A stretch of 64,000 bases of DNA from an uncultured bacterium (GCA_938010045.1 CALLFZ010000010.1:209546-273545), one strand, 5' to 3'. Positions 8,883 through 18,508 are shown, counted from the first letter of the stretch. Numbers and translations: made by a program. The notes: generated by a model not told the origin, from the sequence alone.

Positions 8883-9938
8883 TCAACTCTTCTTCTCGGC
8901 CCGGGCCGTGGCCGCCAGCGCCTTCTCGGCGGCGGCCGCGCGATCGGCCTCGGTCGGCAATAGATCGGCCTCGAACGTCATGCCCAGCGAGAGCCCGAGT
9001 TCCTGGAGCCGCTGCTTGATCTCGTTCAGCGACTTCTTGCCGAAGTTTCGGAACTTCAGTAGCTCCGCCTCGCTCTTCTGCACGAGCTCGCCCACGGTCA
9101 GGATATTCGCATTGTTCAGGCAGTTCACGGCGCGAACGCTGAGCTCGATATCGTTGACGCTCATCGCGAGTTTGCGCCGCAACTCCTCGCGCTGCGCATC
9201 CACTTGCCGCTCGGTCGTCTCGAACTGGATGAAGTCGCGGTCGTAATGCACGAACACGTCGAGATGGTGGCGAAGGATCGCCGCGCTGATCGTCAGCGCC
9301 TCGTCCGGCTCGATGCGTCCGTCCGTCCAGATCTCCAACACCAGACGGTCATAGTCCGTCCGGCGTCCCACGCGGCAGTTCTCGACCGCGTACTTGACCC
9401 GCCGGACCGGGGAAAACAGGCAGTCGATCGGAATCACGCCGATCTCCTGGTCCGGCTTCTTGTTCCATTCGGCCGGCCGGTAGCCGCGCCCGATACAGAC
9501 CTCCATCTCCATGTCCAGCATGCCGTCCGGCGCCAGCGTCGCGATGTGATGCTCCCGGTTCAGCACCTCGACCATCGCGTCGCTCTCGATGTCGCCCGCG
9601 GTCACCTCGCCCGGCCCCTTTTTGCGCAGCCGGATCTTGCGAGGCTCGCGGGTGTACATCTTCAACTTGACCCCTTTCAGGTTCAGCACGATGTCGGTCA
9701 CATCCTCCACCACGCCGTTGAGGCTGCAGAACTCGTGCATCGCGCCCTCGATCCGGACGGACGAGATCGCCGCGCCCTCGATCGAGGACAGCAGCACGCG
9801 CCGCAGCGAGTTCCCGAGCGTTCGGCCATATCCGGCTTCGAACGGCTCCGCAACGTACTTCGCGTAGTGCTGGGACGGATCGCTCTCGACGGCGGCGACC
9901 GCCTTCGGCATCTCGAATCGAGCAACTCGAATCGGCAT
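8883..9938 (-). CDS. rpoA: DNA-directed RNA polymerase subunit alpha
   Basis: 351 residues. The N-terminal assembly domain carries the GYGRTLGNSLRRVLLSS dimer motif near residue 35. A linker follows, then the C-terminal domain (about 255-320) with SVRAVNCLNNANI and KFRNFGKKSLNEIKQRL, which contact UP elements and activators. The tail is a 30-residue Ala/Glu/Lys stretch. It scaffolds assembly of beta and beta-prime, which are encoded in the same cluster at 26667-34902. It sits between rpsD and rplQ as in most bacteria. Confidence 0.99.
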   Translation of the reverse strand: MPIRVARFEMPKAVAAVESDPSQHYAKYVAEPFEAGYGRTLGNSLRRVLLSSIEGAAISSVRIEGAMHEFCSLNGVVEDVTDIVLNLKGVKLKMYTREPRKIRLRKKGPGEVTAGDIESDAMVEVLNREHHIATLAPDGMLDMEMEVCIGRGYRPAEWNKKPDQEIGVIPIDCLFSPVRRVKYAVENCRVGRRTDYDRLVLEIWTDGRIEPDEALTISAAILRHHLDVFVHYDRDFIQFETTERQVDAQREELRRKLAMSVNDIELSVRAVNCLNNANILTVGELVQKSEAELLKFRNFGKKSLNEIKQRLQELGLSLGMTFEADLLPTEADRAAAAEKALAATARAEKKS

Positions 9939-10015
9939 GGATCTACCTCCCAGGGCCGTCCGTTACCCGGCCCATATGGTGGGGAGACCTCGACCCCCGA
10001 GGGCCGCGCTCCCGA

Positions 10016-10654
10016 TCACTTCGAATACAGTTCCACGACCTGCTGCTCGTTCACGACCGGCTGGATTTCCTCGCGGCTGGGCACGTGCAGCACCTCTCCC
10101 TTCAACTCGTCCCGATTCAACGACAGCCAGGGCACGACCTCGTCGCTTTTACGAACGCTCGCAACCTGGTCGAGGCTCGCCTGCGCCAACTGTCGGCTGT
10201 GCTCGCGACCCCGCACTTGCACGACGCAGCCCGGCCGGAGTTGGTACGACGGGATGTCCACCTTGCGTCCATTCACCTCGATGTGGCCGTGCAGCACCAT
10301 CTGGCGGGCCGCGCGCTGCGACACTGCGAACCCGAGCCGCCAAACAACCGTATCGAGCCGCAGCTCGAGCATCTGCAGCAGACGCTCACCGGTCACGCCG
10401 CGCTGCTTCAGCGCCTTTTCGAAGAACACTCGGAACTGCTCCTCCTGCATCCCGTACATGCGTCGCAGCCGCTGCTTTGCGCGAAGCTGCTCGCCGTAGT
10501 CGGAGAGCTTGCGGCGACGGGCGCCGTGCTGTCCCGGCGGATTGCGCTCTTTGTCGATCGCGCATTTTGACATGTAGCAGCGCGTGCCCTTCAAAAAGAG
10601 CTTCATGCCTTCGCGACGGCACAACCGGCAGGCGGGTCCGATGTATCTGCCCAT
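10016..10654 (-). CDS. rpsD: 30S ribosomal protein S4 (zinc-binding form)
   Basis: 212 residues. Starts MGRYIGPACRLCRREGMKLF and has four cysteines (CRLC, then RCYMSKC), the zinc-binding form of S4. The S4 RNA-binding domain (LELRLDTVVWRLGFA, HGHIEVNGRKVDIPSY) fills the middle. It nucleates assembly of the 30S 5' domain and in many bacteria represses its own operon. ATG 10654 is the family start; an upstream in-frame codon would add 19 residues with no S4 similarity. Confidence 0.98.
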   Translation of the reverse strand: MGRYIGPACRLCRREGMKLFLKGTRCYMSKCAIDKERNPPGQHGARRRKLSDYGEQLRAKQRLRRMYGMQEEQFRVFFEKALKQRGVTGERLLQMLELRLDTVVWRLGFAVSQRAARQMVLHGHIEVNGRKVDIPSYQLRPGCVVQVRGREHSRQLAQASLDQVASVRKSDEVVPWLSLNRDELKGEVLHVPSREEIQPVVNEQQVVELYSK

Positions 10655-10676
10655 GGATCGTACTCCTCTCGCAGAC

Positions 10677-11174
10677 TCACACGCGCCGGCGCTTCGGAGG
10701 CCGGCAACCATTGTGCGGAATCGGAGTCACGTCGCGGATGGCCGTCACCTGAAGGCCGGCGGCCTGCACGGCACGGATCGCCGACTCACGTCCCGCCCCG
10801 GGGCCCTGCACGCAGATCTCCACCTCGCGCATCCCCGCGTTCGCCATCGCAGCGCGCGCCGCCTCCTGCGCAACCACGGTGGCGGCATACGCGGTGCTCT
10901 TGCGCGAGCCCTTGAACCCGCATCGTCCCGCCGTGCTCCATGCGACCACATTGCCCTTCGGATCGGTGATCGTCACGCACGTGTTGTTGAACGTCGCACG
11001 GATGTGCACGATGCCGACCGGACAATGCCGGCCACCCTTGCCCCGTCCCTTTCGCGCCGGTTTCGCTGAACCTTCGCCGGCGCTCGCCCCGGCTCCCGCC
11101 TCCTCGGCCGGCGCCGCCGGCGGCGCCGCCGGCTCGGCCGCTGTGGTTGTGGGTTTTTCGTCCGCCATCTCCAT
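10677..11174 (-). CDS. rpsK: 30S ribosomal protein S11 with acidic N-terminal extension
   Basis: 165 residues, against about 129 in E. coli. The core is clear: [41 protein letters not shown] and the ending [15 protein letters not shown]. Residues 1-45 are an Ala/Pro/Glu/Gly-rich extension followed by a basic patch ([10 protein letters not shown]). Two starts are possible: ATG 11174, or ATG 11168, which sits better after GGGAG. Both keep the extension. S11 lines the mRNA exit platform. Confidence 0.97.
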   Translation of the reverse strand: MEMADEKPTTTAAEPAAPPAAPAEEAGAGASAGEGSAKPARKGRGKGGRHCPVGIVHIRATFNNTCVTITDPKGNVVAWSTAGRCGFKGSRKSTAYAATVVAQEAARAAMANAGMREVEICVQGPGAGRESAIRAVQAAGLQVTAIRDVTPIPHNGCRPPKRRRV

Positions 11175-11204
11175 CGTCTCCCGCCGCTCGCCTCAGTCAG
11201 CGTC

Positions 11205-11606
11205 TCAGCTCTTCGAGGCCTTCAACGCCGACCGGGCCTCCTTGCTCCGAACCGCACCGACGGTCTTGCGCGGCCCCTTGCGCGTGCGCGCGTTCGTCTT
11301 CGTGCGCTGGCCCCGCACCGGCAATCCCCGGCGATGCCGGATCCCGCGGTAGGCGTTGATGCTGATCAGCCGGCGGATGTTCTGCTGCACGTCGCGCCGC
11401 AGATCACCCTCCAGACGGTATCCCTGGAGCACCTCCGAGATCCGCGCGATCTCCTGGTCCGTTAGGTCATCCGCGCGCTTCGCGACGTCCACGCCCGCCT
11501 GGCGGCACACCTCGCGCGCACGCGTCAACCCAATCCCATAGATGTAGCGCAGCGCGTACTCGATGCGCTTGCGACCCGGAATGTCCACTCCCATCACTCG
11601 CGGCAT
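11205..11606 (-). CDS. rpsM: 30S ribosomal protein S13
   Basis: 133 residues. [20 protein letters not shown] at the start and [16 protein letters not shown] near residue 95 are the S13 signatures; the tail is basic ([15 protein letters not shown]). It forms the head bridges to the 50S subunit and contacts P-site tRNA. Followed by rpsK and preceded by rpmJ, the standard alpha-operon order. Confidence 0.98.
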   Translation of the reverse strand: MPRVMGVDIPGRKRIEYALRYIYGIGLTRAREVCRQAGVDVAKRADDLTDQEIARISEVLQGYRLEGDLRRDVQQNIRRLISINAYRGIRHRRGLPVRGQRTKTNARTRKGPRKTVGAVRSKEARSALKASKS

Positions 11607-11631
11607 ATCAAACGCCCTTTCGCTCGTCGGC

Positions 11632-11745
11632 TCACCCTTGACGCTGCTTGTGCCGCGGATTCGTGCAGATCACCCGCACCACCCCGCGACGCCGCACGAT
11701 CTTGCAGCGCTCGCAAATTCGACGCACCGAACTGCGCACCTTCAT
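11632..11745 (-). CDS. rpmJ: 50S ribosomal protein L36
   Basis: A 37-residue protein reading [20 protein letters not shown] and ending NPRHKQRQG. The zinc ligands are CxxC (CERC), a further Cys (VICT) and the His in PRHKQ, the zinc-binding C+ form. Its ATG overlaps the infA stop as ATGA. It is too short for a typical length cut-off but fully conserved. Confidence 0.97.
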   Translation of the reverse strand: MKVRSSVRRICERCKIVRRRGVVRVICTNPRHKQRQG

Positions 11746-11963
11746 GTCCGCACCACCTCGTCCGCCGGCCGAATCCGCCCCTTGCTCATATCACAGGGCG
11801 ACATCTCGACCATGATCTGGTCGCCCACCGCCAACGGGCGCGCATCGGCCGCGCACGCGAAAAACGCGACAAACTCGTGGCCGTTTCGAAGACGCGCCCG
11901 AAAAGCCTTTGACGATATCACATCCGCCACCTCGGCGTCCAGCACAAACCAATCTTTATCCAT
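11742..11963 (-). CDS. infA: Translation initiation factor IF-1 (divergent)
   Basis: 73 residues forming one OB fold: [20 protein letters not shown], then [19 protein letters not shown], matching the IF-1 pattern (FRVELENGH and VTVELSPYDLTRGRI). The usual HISGKMRK segment is replaced by FACAADARP, so this copy is divergent in the loop that faces the A site. Position between map and rpmJ supports IF-1. It overlaps map by 8 bp and rpmJ by 4 bp. Confidence 0.9.
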   Translation of the reverse strand: MDKDWFVLDAEVADVISSKAFRARLRNGHEFVAFFACAADARPLAVGDQIMVEMSPCDMSKGRIRPADEVVRT

Positions 11964-12714
11964 CGCCCAGATCCGTCAGCACCTCCGCGGCCGTGCGCCC
12001 CACCGCCACGGTATTCTCCACATGGGCGGCGCGTCCACCATCGCAGGTCCGTACGGTCCACCCGTCCGGGTCCACCTGGACCGGCGAACCTCGTTCGTTG
12101 ACCATCGGTTCGATCGCCAGCGTCATCCCCGCCCGTAGGACCGGGCCGGTGCCCGGCTTCCCGAAATTCGGAATCTGCGGCTCCTCGTGCAGCGCTCGGC
12201 CGATGCCATGCCCGACGAAATCACGCACCACCGAGAAGCCGGCCGCTTCGACCGTCTGCTGGATGACCGCGCAAAGGTCGCCCAGCCGCCGACCCTCCAC
12301 CGCCTGCGCGGTCGCCGCCGCCAGCGCGGCCTCCGCGACGCTCACCAAACGCCACGCGTCCGGCTCCACCGACCCCACCACGACCGTCCGCGCGACATCG
12401 CCGTACCAGCCGTTCAGGATCACGCCGCAGTCGACGCTCACCACGTCGCCCGCCTCGATGCGCCGCGGGCCCGGAATGCCGTGCACCACCTCGTCGTTGA
12501 TCGAGACGCAGATCCGCGCCGGGTATCCCCGGTAACCGAGGAACGCGCTCTGCGCACCCTCGCGCTCGAGCGCCTCGCGCGCGGCCTCCTCGAGCTCTTC
12601 GGTCGTTACCCCGGGCGCCACACGCGCGAGAACCGCGGCCAACACTCGCGCCGCCGCCCGACCGCTGGCGCGCATCTGATCAAGCTCGGCGTCGGTCTTG
12701 ATCGGAATGCTCAC
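11956..12714 (-). CDS. map: Methionine aminopeptidase, type I
   Basis: 252 residues. It removes the initiator Met from new proteins. The five metal ligands are all visible: Asp in SVDCGV, Asp in YGDVART, His in VGHGIG, Glu in AIEPMV and Glu in HVENTV. His in YPARICVSINDEVVHGIP is the substrate-binding histidine region. The GTG at 12714 overlaps the adk stop (GTGA) and gives MSIPIKTDAELDQMRASGR, the usual type I opening; a GTG at 12720 would add two residues. Confidence 0.97.
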   Translation of the reverse strand: MSIPIKTDAELDQMRASGRAAARVLAAVLARVAPGVTTEELEEAAREALEREGAQSAFLGYRGYPARICVSINDEVVHGIPGPRRIEAGDVVSVDCGVILNGWYGDVARTVVVGSVEPDAWRLVSVAEAALAAATAQAVEGRRLGDLCAVIQQTVEAAGFSVVRDFVGHGIGRALHEEPQIPNFGKPGTGPVLRAGMTLAIEPMVNERGSPVQVDPDGWTVRTCDGGRAAHVENTVAVGRTAAEVLTDLGDG

Positions 12715-13364
12715 ACCCACGCCGCCAGCACCTGCGCGATCCGGTCTCGGGTCGCCTCGGGCGAACCCGCCGCGTCCACCTCGTGCAAAATGCCGCGCGC
12801 GCGATACAGATCGATCAGTTCGCGCGTCTGCCGCTCATAGACGTCCAACCGGTTCGCGACCGTCGCCTCGTTGTCGTCCGGGCGTTGATACGTCGGGCCA
12901 CCGCAGCGGTCGCACACGCCCTCGACCCTCGTCGGCATGTTCACGACGTGGTACACGGCGCCGCACTGCCGGCACACTCGCCGGCCGGCGATCCTGGAAA
13001 TCAGCACCTCGCGCGGCACCACCAGCAGAAACACTCCGTTCAGTTTCGCGCCGAACGAGGCGAGCATCGCGTCGAGCCCGTCCGCCTGCGCGCGCGTGCG
13101 CGGAAACCCATCGAACATGTATGCGCCCGATGCCCCCTCGCGTTCGATTCGCTCGCGCACGATGCGCAAGATCACCTCGTCGGGCACCAGGTCGCCGCGC
13201 TCCATGAAGGCGCGCGCCTCAAGGCCGACCGGCGAGCCCGCCTTCACCGCCTCGCGCAGCATGTCGCCGGTCGACACGTGGCGATAGGGCGTGGTTGCGG
13301 CCAGCCGGGCCGCCACCGTCCCTTTGCCCGCCCCCGGCGCCCCGAGCAATAGAATGGTCTTCAT
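12711..13364 (-). CDS. adk: Adenylate kinase with zinc-binding lid
   Basis: 217 residues catalysing ATP + AMP to 2 ADP. The P-loop GAPGAGKGT is at residues 8-16, the NMP site at STGDMLR, then DGFPRTRAQ, and the lid (about 125-165) carries CRQC and CDRC, a structural zinc site as in Bacillus-type enzymes. Located between secY and map, as in many spc operons. The stop overlaps the map start. Confidence 0.98.
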   Translation of the reverse strand: MKTILLLGAPGAGKGTVAARLAATTPYRHVSTGDMLREAVKAGSPVGLEARAFMERGDLVPDEVILRIVRERIEREGASGAYMFDGFPRTRAQADGLDAMLASFGAKLNGVFLLVVPREVLISRIAGRRVCRQCGAVYHVVNMPTRVEGVCDRCGGPTYQRPDDNEATVANRLDVYERQTRELIDLYRARGILHEVDAAGSPEATRDRIAQVLAAWV

Positions 13365-13386
13365 CCCGTGACGGTCCCTCGCTTCC

Positions 13387-14733
13387 TCACCGGCCCCGCA
13401 GGCGTCCCTTCTTCAAGAAGCCATCGTAGTGGCGGGTGAGCAGGTGGGCTTCGATCTGACGCATCGTGTCGAGCATGACCCCCACCACGATCAACAGGCT
13501 GGTGCCTCCGAAAAACGAGGCGACGATCCAGGGGATGCCCAGATGCTTCTGCATCACCGTCGGGATCACCGCGATCACCGTCAAAAACACCGCGCCGGCC
13601 AGCGTGATCCTCGTCATCGTGTGGTCCAGAAACTCGGCCGTCGGTGTGCCCGGCCGAATGCCGGGCACATAGCCGCCGTACTTCTTCAGGTCGTCCGCGA
13701 TGCGCACCGGGTTGAACTGCGTCGCGACCCAGAAGTACGAGAAGAAGAGGATCATCAGTGCGTAGAGCACCATGTGCGCGCCGGAACCATAGTCGATGCT
13801 GGCGCCGAGATCCTTCGCCCACATCCACGGCAGCGACTTGAGCAACCGCGGCGGAAACAGCAGGATCGACTGCGCGAAGATGATCGGCATGACGCCCGCA
13901 TAGTTGACCCGCAGCGGCATGTACGTGCTCTGGCCGCCATACACCTTGCGGCCGACCACGCGCTTCGCGTACTGCACCGGAATCTTCCGCTGCGCCTGCG
14001 TCACCGCGATCGTGCCCGCGATCACCAGGAAGATCATCAGCAACATCAGCGCGAGGTGGAACGGCGTGTAGGGACGCTCGCCGCCGACCGGCTCGAACAT
14101 CCGCATGGTTTGTGCCACCGCGCCGGGCAGACGGCTCACGATGTTGATCGTGATGATCAGCGAAATGCCATTCCCGACGCCGCGCGCCGTGATCTGCTCC
14201 CCGAGCCACATCTGGATCATCGTGCCCGTCATCATCGTCAGCACCGCGAGCGCGACGAACCCGAAGTGCGACTCCATGTGGACGATCGGCCGGTGGATCC
14301 CCAGCGCGCCCGGATTCAGCAGCGCGCCCGCGAGCGCGCCGCCCTGCACGATGCAGAGGCCCACCGTCAGATACCGCGTGTACTGCGTGAGCTTCTGCCG
14401 ACCGGCCTCCCCCTCGCGCGCGAGCCGCTCGAGCGCTGGAATCACCGCCGTCATCAACTGCAGGATGATCGAGGCACTGATGTAGGGCATGATGCCGAGC
14501 GCGCCGACCGCGCAGCGGTCCATCGCGCCGCCGGTGAATAGGTCGTAGAGCCCGAGGAACCCACCGCCCGCCTGCCGCTGCACCTCCGCGATCACCTCGC
14601 GCAACGCGTTGTAGTCGACGCCGGGCACCGGGACCACCGCCGTGATGCGAACTGCGAAAATGAGGCCGAGCGTGAACAGAATGCGCTCGCGCAGTTCCGG
14701 GATCTTGAACGAGTTCGCGAAGGCCGAGAGCAT
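13387..14733 (-). CDS. secY: Preprotein translocase subunit SecY
   Basis: 448 residues with ten transmembrane helices. Recognisable parts are the opening FKIPELRERILFTLG, the plug region with the DLFTGGAMDRCAVGALGIMP motif, and the cytosolic loop 5 with AQRKIPVQYAKRVVGRKVYG. It forms the protein-conducting channel with SecE, which is encoded upstream at 37741-37947. Follows rplO by 13 bp, the normal spc position. Confidence 0.98.
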   Translation of the reverse strand: MLSAFANSFKIPELRERILFTLGLIFAVRITAVVPVPGVDYNALREVIAEVQRQAGGGFLGLYDLFTGGAMDRCAVGALGIMPYISASIILQLMTAVIPALERLAREGEAGRQKLTQYTRYLTVGLCIVQGGALAGALLNPGALGIHRPIVHMESHFGFVALAVLTMMTGTMIQMWLGEQITARGVGNGISLIITINIVSRLPGAVAQTMRMFEPVGGERPYTPFHLALMLLMIFLVIAGTIAVTQAQRKIPVQYAKRVVGRKVYGGQSTYMPLRVNYAGVMPIIFAQSILLFPPRLLKSLPWMWAKDLGASIDYGSGAHMVLYALMILFFSYFWVATQFNPVRIADDLKKYGGYVPGIRPGTPTAEFLDHTMTRITLAGAVFLTVIAVIPTVMQKHLGIPWIVASFFGGTSLLIVVGVMLDTMRQIEAHLLTRHYDGFLKKGRLRGR

Positions 14734-14746
14734 CGCCGCGCCCCGT

Positions 14747-15193
14747 TTAGCGCACCGTCTCCGCGGCGCCGCCCGCCGCGGCGATCTTCGCGGCGGCCGA
14801 ACGGCTGAACGCGTGCGCGCGCACCGTGAGCGGCTTCGTCAGCTCGCCGTCGCCGAGGACCTTGATCCGCCGTCGCGTCGGGCCCCGCGCAAGGCCGCGC
14901 TCGCGCAGCGCGGTGGGGTCCACCACCGCGCCGGCCTCGAACACGTTGAGCTGCCCCACGTTCACCGCCTGGTACTCGATCCGGCCAGGCGCCTGGAACC
15001 CCACCTTCGGCAGCCGCCGGATCAACGGCATCTGCCCGCCCTCGAACCGCAGACGGCGGCCACTGCCGGCGCGCGAGTGCTGTCCCTTGTGGCCCCGCCC
15101 TGACGTCTTTCCGTGCCCCGACGACTCGCCGCGGCCCACGCGCGTTGTCCGCCGCCGCGCCCCGGGCGCATTCCTCAATTCGTGCAATCTCAT
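14747..15193 (-). CDS. rplO: 50S ribosomal protein L15
   Basis: 148 residues. [14 protein letters not shown] at the start, [19 protein letters not shown] and [17 protein letters not shown] are typical. Its ATG overlaps the rpsE stop (ATGA), which leaves no room for rpmD (L30); many bacteria place L30 here. Confidence 0.98.
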   Translation of the reverse strand: MRLHELRNAPGARRRTTRVGRGESSGHGKTSGRGHKGQHSRAGSGRRLRFEGGQMPLIRRLPKVGFQAPGRIEYQAVNVGQLNVFEAGAVVDPTALRERGLARGPTRRRIKVLGDGELTKPLTVRAHAFSRSAAAKIAAAGGAAETVR

Positions 15194-15717
15194 GTCGCCA
15201 CCGCCCCCGCGGGCGCCACGCGCATCGCGCGCAGCGCCTCATACGGCCGAAGTTGGGCCAGCGCCTCGATCGTGGCCCGCGTCATGTTCAGCGCGCTGTC
15301 GCTGCCGAGCGACTTGGCGAGCACGTCCTTGACCCCCGCGAGGTCCAGCACCGCCCGCACCGCGCCGCCCGCGATGATCCCGGTTCCGCGCGAGGCCGGC
15401 TTCAACAGCACATGCGCGCCCGCAAACCGTCCTTCCACCTCGTGAGGAATCGTGCGGTCGCGCAGCGGCACCGACATTAGACTCCGGCGCGCCACCTCAC
15501 CGCCCTTCCGAATCGCATCGGCCACCTCGCGCGCCTTGCCCAGCGCGAAGCCCACATGGCCCGCGCGATCGCCGACGACGACCAGCGCGCTAAAGCTGAA
15601 CCGACGCCCGCCCTTCACGACCTTCGCGCATCGGTTGATCTGCACAACGATTTCATCCAGCCCCGAGTCCTCGGCGGCCCGCTCGACGCGCTCGGCACCC
15701 ATCCGCTTCCGATTCAT
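15190..15717 (-). CDS. rpsE: 30S ribosomal protein S5
   Basis: 175 residues. The double-stranded RNA-binding N-terminal half has [20 protein letters not shown] and the [16 protein letters not shown] loop; the C-terminal half has [20 protein letters not shown]. It acts in the decoding-site accuracy network with S4 and S12. Directly follows rplR. Confidence 0.98.
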   Translation of the reverse strand: MNRKRMGAERVERAAEDSGLDEIVVQINRCAKVVKGGRRFSFSALVVVGDRAGHVGFALGKAREVADAIRKGGEVARRSLMSVPLRDRTIPHEVEGRFAGAHVLLKPASRGTGIIAGGAVRAVLDLAGVKDVLAKSLGSDSALNMTRATIEALAQLRPYEALRAMRVAPAGAVAT

Positions 15718-15735
15718 TCCGGTTCGCCCCCAACG

Positions 15736-16119
15736 TCAAAACTTGAGACCGGCCTCGCGCGCCGCCTCGGCGAGCGCTTTCACGCGGCCGCCGTAACGGA
15801 ACCCGCCCCGGTCGAACACGACTTCCGCGATGCCGGCGGCGCGCGCCGCTTCGGCGGCCGCCCGCCCGATCTGGCGCGCCGCCTCGACGGTCACCCGCCC
15901 CGCGAACTGCGCCAGCGGCCCCTCGCCCTGCGTGGACACCGCCGCGAGCGTCCGCCCCGTGTCGTCGTCCACAAACTGCACCTGCGCGTGCCGCAGGCTA
16001 AAATGCACGCACATGCGCGGCCGTTGCGCCGTGCCGACGACGCGACGCCGAAGTCGCCGATGGCGACGCTCACGATACTCCGCCCGGGTTCTCGGTTTCA
16101 TCCGCGTTCCATGCCTCAC
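15736..16119 (-). CDS. rplR: 50S ribosomal protein L18
   Basis: 127 residues; binds 5S rRNA with L5. Motifs are RHRRLRRRVVGTAQRPRMCV and FDRGGFRYGGRVKALAEAAR. The GTG at 16119 overlaps the rplF stop (GTGA); an ATG at 16101 (MKPRTRAEYRERRH) matches the family start better and would give 121 residues. I kept the longer form because of the overlap. Confidence 0.96.
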   Translation of the reverse strand: MRHGTRMKPRTRAEYRERRHRRLRRRVVGTAQRPRMCVHFSLRHAQVQFVDDDTGRTLAAVSTQGEGPLAQFAGRVTVEAARQIGRAAAEAARAAGIAEVVFDRGGFRYGGRVKALAEAAREAGLKF

Positions 16120-16652
16120 GCCACCGTCTTGCCGGCCTTGCGCCGGACCTGCTCGCCCTTATAGCGGATCCCCTTGCCCTTGTAGGGCTCGGCCGGATAG
16201 AAGCCGCGGATCCGCGCCGCCACGTCGCCGACCAACGCCTTCGAACAGCCGCTCACGCGGATCGTGGTGGCGTCGGGCGTCTGAATGTCCACTCCCTCCG
16301 GGATCGGGAACTGAACCGGATGCGAGAACCCCAGCGTGAGCGACAGCGTGGAGCCCTGCCGCTGCGCGCGGTACCCGACGCCCTGGATTTCCAGCTCACG
16401 CACGTATCCCTCGTGCACGCCGGTCACCATGCCGGCGAGCGTGGCCCAGCTCGTACCCTGCAGACGCCGGTGATCGGCGGTTTCACCCTCCCGGCGCACC
16501 ATGATCCCCTGCGGGCCGATCTCCACTGCGACGCCGCGCGGCAGCGTCCAGCTCAGCTCGCCTTTCGGACCCCGCACGGTCACGCGCGGTCCGTCCGCCA
16601 CCGCGGTGACGCCCGCGGGCAACGGAATCGGCTTTTTGGCCAGTCGTGACAT
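16116..16652 (-). CDS. rplF: 50S ribosomal protein L6
   Basis: 178 residues made of two tandem L6 domains. MSRLAKKPIPLPAGVTAV opens the protein; VRGPKGELSWTLP and the C-terminal AARIRGFYPAEPYKGKGIRY are diagnostic. It sits near the GTPase-associated region at the base of the L7/L12 stalk. Confidence 0.98.
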   Translation of the reverse strand: MSRLAKKPIPLPAGVTAVADGPRVTVRGPKGELSWTLPRGVAVEIGPQGIMVRREGETADHRRLQGTSWATLAGMVTGVHEGYVRELEIQGVGYRAQRQGSTLSLTLGFSHPVQFPIPEGVDIQTPDATTIRVSGCSKALVGDVAARIRGFYPAEPYKGKGIRYKGEQVRRKAGKTVA

Positions 16653-16667
16653 CGCTCGTTCTCCGCG

Positions 16668-17075
16668 TTACCAAACGTGACAGATCACCTCGCCGCCGAG
16701 CCGCCGGCGCCGCGCCTCACGGTCGGTCATCAGCCCGGCCGAGGTGGTGATCACCGCGATTCCCGTGCCACTGCGCACGCTGCGCAGCTTGCCAACCGAG
16801 GCGTAACGGCGGCAGCCCGGCGTGCTGATTCGCCGCAGGCCCCGAATCACCGGCGTGCGGTTGGGGCCAGCGCCGTCGTATTTCAGCGCGATGTGAAGCA
16901 TCCGGCGACCGCCGCGCGTCTCAATCGCGTATCCCGCAAGAAACCCCTCCCGCGTCAACACGTCGCAGATCTGTTCGTTGAGCCGGGAGTGGGGCGCGTC
17001 CACCGACGGCAGACCGGCGGCGCACGCGTTGCGAATCCGGTTCAACAGGTCGGCGATCGGATCGTTCAAACTCAT
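16668..17075 (-). CDS. rpsH: 30S ribosomal protein S8
   Basis: 135 residues. [13 protein letters not shown] at the start, [14 protein letters not shown] and the end [20 protein letters not shown] are S8 signatures. It binds the 16S central domain and in E. coli is the repressor of the spc operon. 15 bp before rplF. Confidence 0.98.
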   Translation of the reverse strand: MSLNDPIADLLNRIRNACAAGLPSVDAPHSRLNEQICDVLTREGFLAGYAIETRGGRRMLHIALKYDGAGPNRTPVIRGLRRISTPGCRRYASVGKLRSVRSGTGIAVITTSAGLMTDREARRRRLGGEVICHVW

Positions 17076-17094
17076 CGTCGCGTCTCCCGCCGTC

Positions 17095-17280
17095 TCACCA
17101 GCTGGCCTTGATCACGCCGGGCAGACGGCCTGCCTGCGCCAGCTCGCGCACACAAATCCGGCACATACGAAACTTCCGGATGTACGCGCGGCGGCGGCCA
17201 CACCGCTCGCACCGGTTGTAGGCCCGCACCTTGAACTTGGGCGGACGCTGCTGCTTGGCTTTCCACGCTTTCGTCGCCAC
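17095..17280 (-). CDS. rpsN: 30S ribosomal protein S14, zinc-binding type (S14Z)
   Basis: 61 residues, the short type with four Cys (RCERCGRR and MCRICVREL), equivalent to rpsZ. Begins at GTG 17280. The final GVIKASW is conserved. It stabilises the 30S head. Found between rplE and rpsH as expected. Confidence 0.98.
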   Translation of the reverse strand: MATKAWKAKQQRPPKFKVRAYNRCERCGRRRAYIRKFRMCRICVRELAQAGRLPGVIKASW

Positions 17281-17294
17281 AGTGTCACCCCCGC

Positions 17295-17834
17295 CTATTT
17301 CGCAAACGGCATGCCGAGCCGCTCGAGGAGCTCGCGCGCCTCGTCATCGCTGCGCGCGCTGGTCACCAAGGTGATGTCCATCCCCTGTACCCGCTTCACA
17401 TGGTCCGGATTGATCTCGGGAAAGATTGTCTGCTCGCGCACGCCCATCGAGTAGGAGCCGCGGCCGTCAAACCCGCGCGGCGACAGGCCACGGAAGTCGC
17501 GGATGCGCGGCAGCGCGGCGACGATCAGCCGGTGCAGAAACTCGTACATCCGGTCGCCCCGGAGCGTCACCTTCGCGCCGATCGGCATGCCCGCGCGCAA
17601 CCGAAAGTTCGAAATGCTCTTGCGCGCGTGCGTGACGACCGGCCGCTGTCCGGTGATTCGCGCCAGATCCTCCGTCAACGCCTTCATCGTGTCGCGGTCG
17701 GTGTCGGCGTCGAACCCCATGTTCACAACGATCTTGCGCAGCCGGGGCACACGAAGCGGGTTGGTAAATCCCCGCGCCGTGGCCATCTCCGGCACGACGC
17801 GCGTCCGATATAGCTCCTTCAAATACGCCGCCAT
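17295..17834 (-). CDS. rplE: 50S ribosomal protein L5
   Basis: 179 residues. [49 protein letters not shown] and [18 protein letters not shown] are diagnostic. It forms the P-site tRNA contact with 5S rRNA. It follows rplX by 19 bp. Confidence 0.98.
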   Translation of the reverse strand: MAAYLKELYRTRVVPEMATARGFTNPLRVPRLRKIVVNMGFDADTDRDTMKALTEDLARITGQRPVVTHARKSISNFRLRAGMPIGAKVTLRGDRMYEFLHRLIVAALPRIRDFRGLSPRGFDGRGSYSMGVREQTIFPEINPDHVKRVQGMDITLVTSARSDDEARELLERLGMPFAK

Positions 17835-17853
17835 GGTCGCTCCCGAGGTCCGG

Positions 17854-18141
17854 TCAGCCCGCTGAGCCGGAGCCCGAACCGCGCTCCGGTTGGTACAGCC
17901 GCAGCTTGCAGGCCGGCAGCGGCGCTTCCACGCTCACGATCGCCCCCTTGGGGTGTTCCGGCGATTTTCGAAGGTGTTTGCGAACCAGGTTGATTCCTTC
18001 CACCAGCACCCGTCCCTCGCGCCGCAGCACCCGCAGCACCTTGCCGGTGCGACCGCGATCATCGCCCGACATCACATAGACGGTGTCGCCCCGCTTGAAC
18101 GGGATGCGGGCCGCCCTCCGCGTACGTTGTCGCTGCCTCAT
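17854..18141 (-). CDS. rplX: 50S ribosomal protein L24
   Basis: 95 residues with the KOW motif FKRGDTVYVMSGDDRGRTGK near residue 15 and EGINLVRKHLRKS. ATG 18141 comes one base after the rplN stop. An alternative start 10 codons upstream would lie inside rplN. The tail is a short Gly/Ser stretch. It initiates 50S assembly. Confidence 0.97.
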   Translation of the reverse strand: MRQRQRTRRAARIPFKRGDTVYVMSGDDRGRTGKVLRVLRREGRVLVEGINLVRKHLRKSPEHPKGAIVSVEAPLPACKLRLYQPERGSGSGSAG

Positions 18142-18142
18142 C

Positions 18143-18508
18143 TCACACCACCTCCGGCGCCAGCGAGACAATCTTCATGAAGTCCCGGTCGCGCAGCTCG
18201 CGCGCCACCGGGCCGAAGATTCGCGTGCCGCGCGGATTCATCTGCTCATCCACCAGCACCACCGCGTTCGAGTCGAACCGCACGGTGGACCCGTCCGGCC
18301 GGCGCACGGGTTGCCGTGTGCGCACGACGACCGCACGCACAACGTCGCCCTTCTTCACCATGCCGCCCGGCGCGGCCTCTTTGATCGTCACGCGGATCAC
18401 GTCCCCGACCCGCGCGTAGTCGCGAACGTGGCCGAGCACCCGGATGCACTGCGCGCGCTGCGCGCCGGTGTTGTCGGCCACCTCCATCGTGGTGCGCAAA
18501 CCGATCAT
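18143..18508 (-). CDS. rplN: 50S ribosomal protein L14
   Basis: 121 residues. Opens [17 protein letters not shown], with [20 protein letters not shown] and the ending EVV. The family usually has IQ at positions 2-3 where this has IG. The ATG overlaps the rpsQ stop (ATGA). It contacts 16S helix 14 in an intersubunit bridge. Confidence 0.98.
   Translation of the reverse strand: MIGLRTTMEVADNTGAQRAQCIRVLGHVRDYARVGDVIRVTIKEAAPGGMVKKGDVVRAVVVRTRQPVRRPDGSTVRFDSNAVVLVDEQMNPRGTRIFGPVARELRDRDFMKIVSLAPEVV

Noticed and set aside
15190-15193. rpmD (L30) between rpsE and rplO
   Set aside because: The two genes overlap by 4 bp, so there is no space for it.
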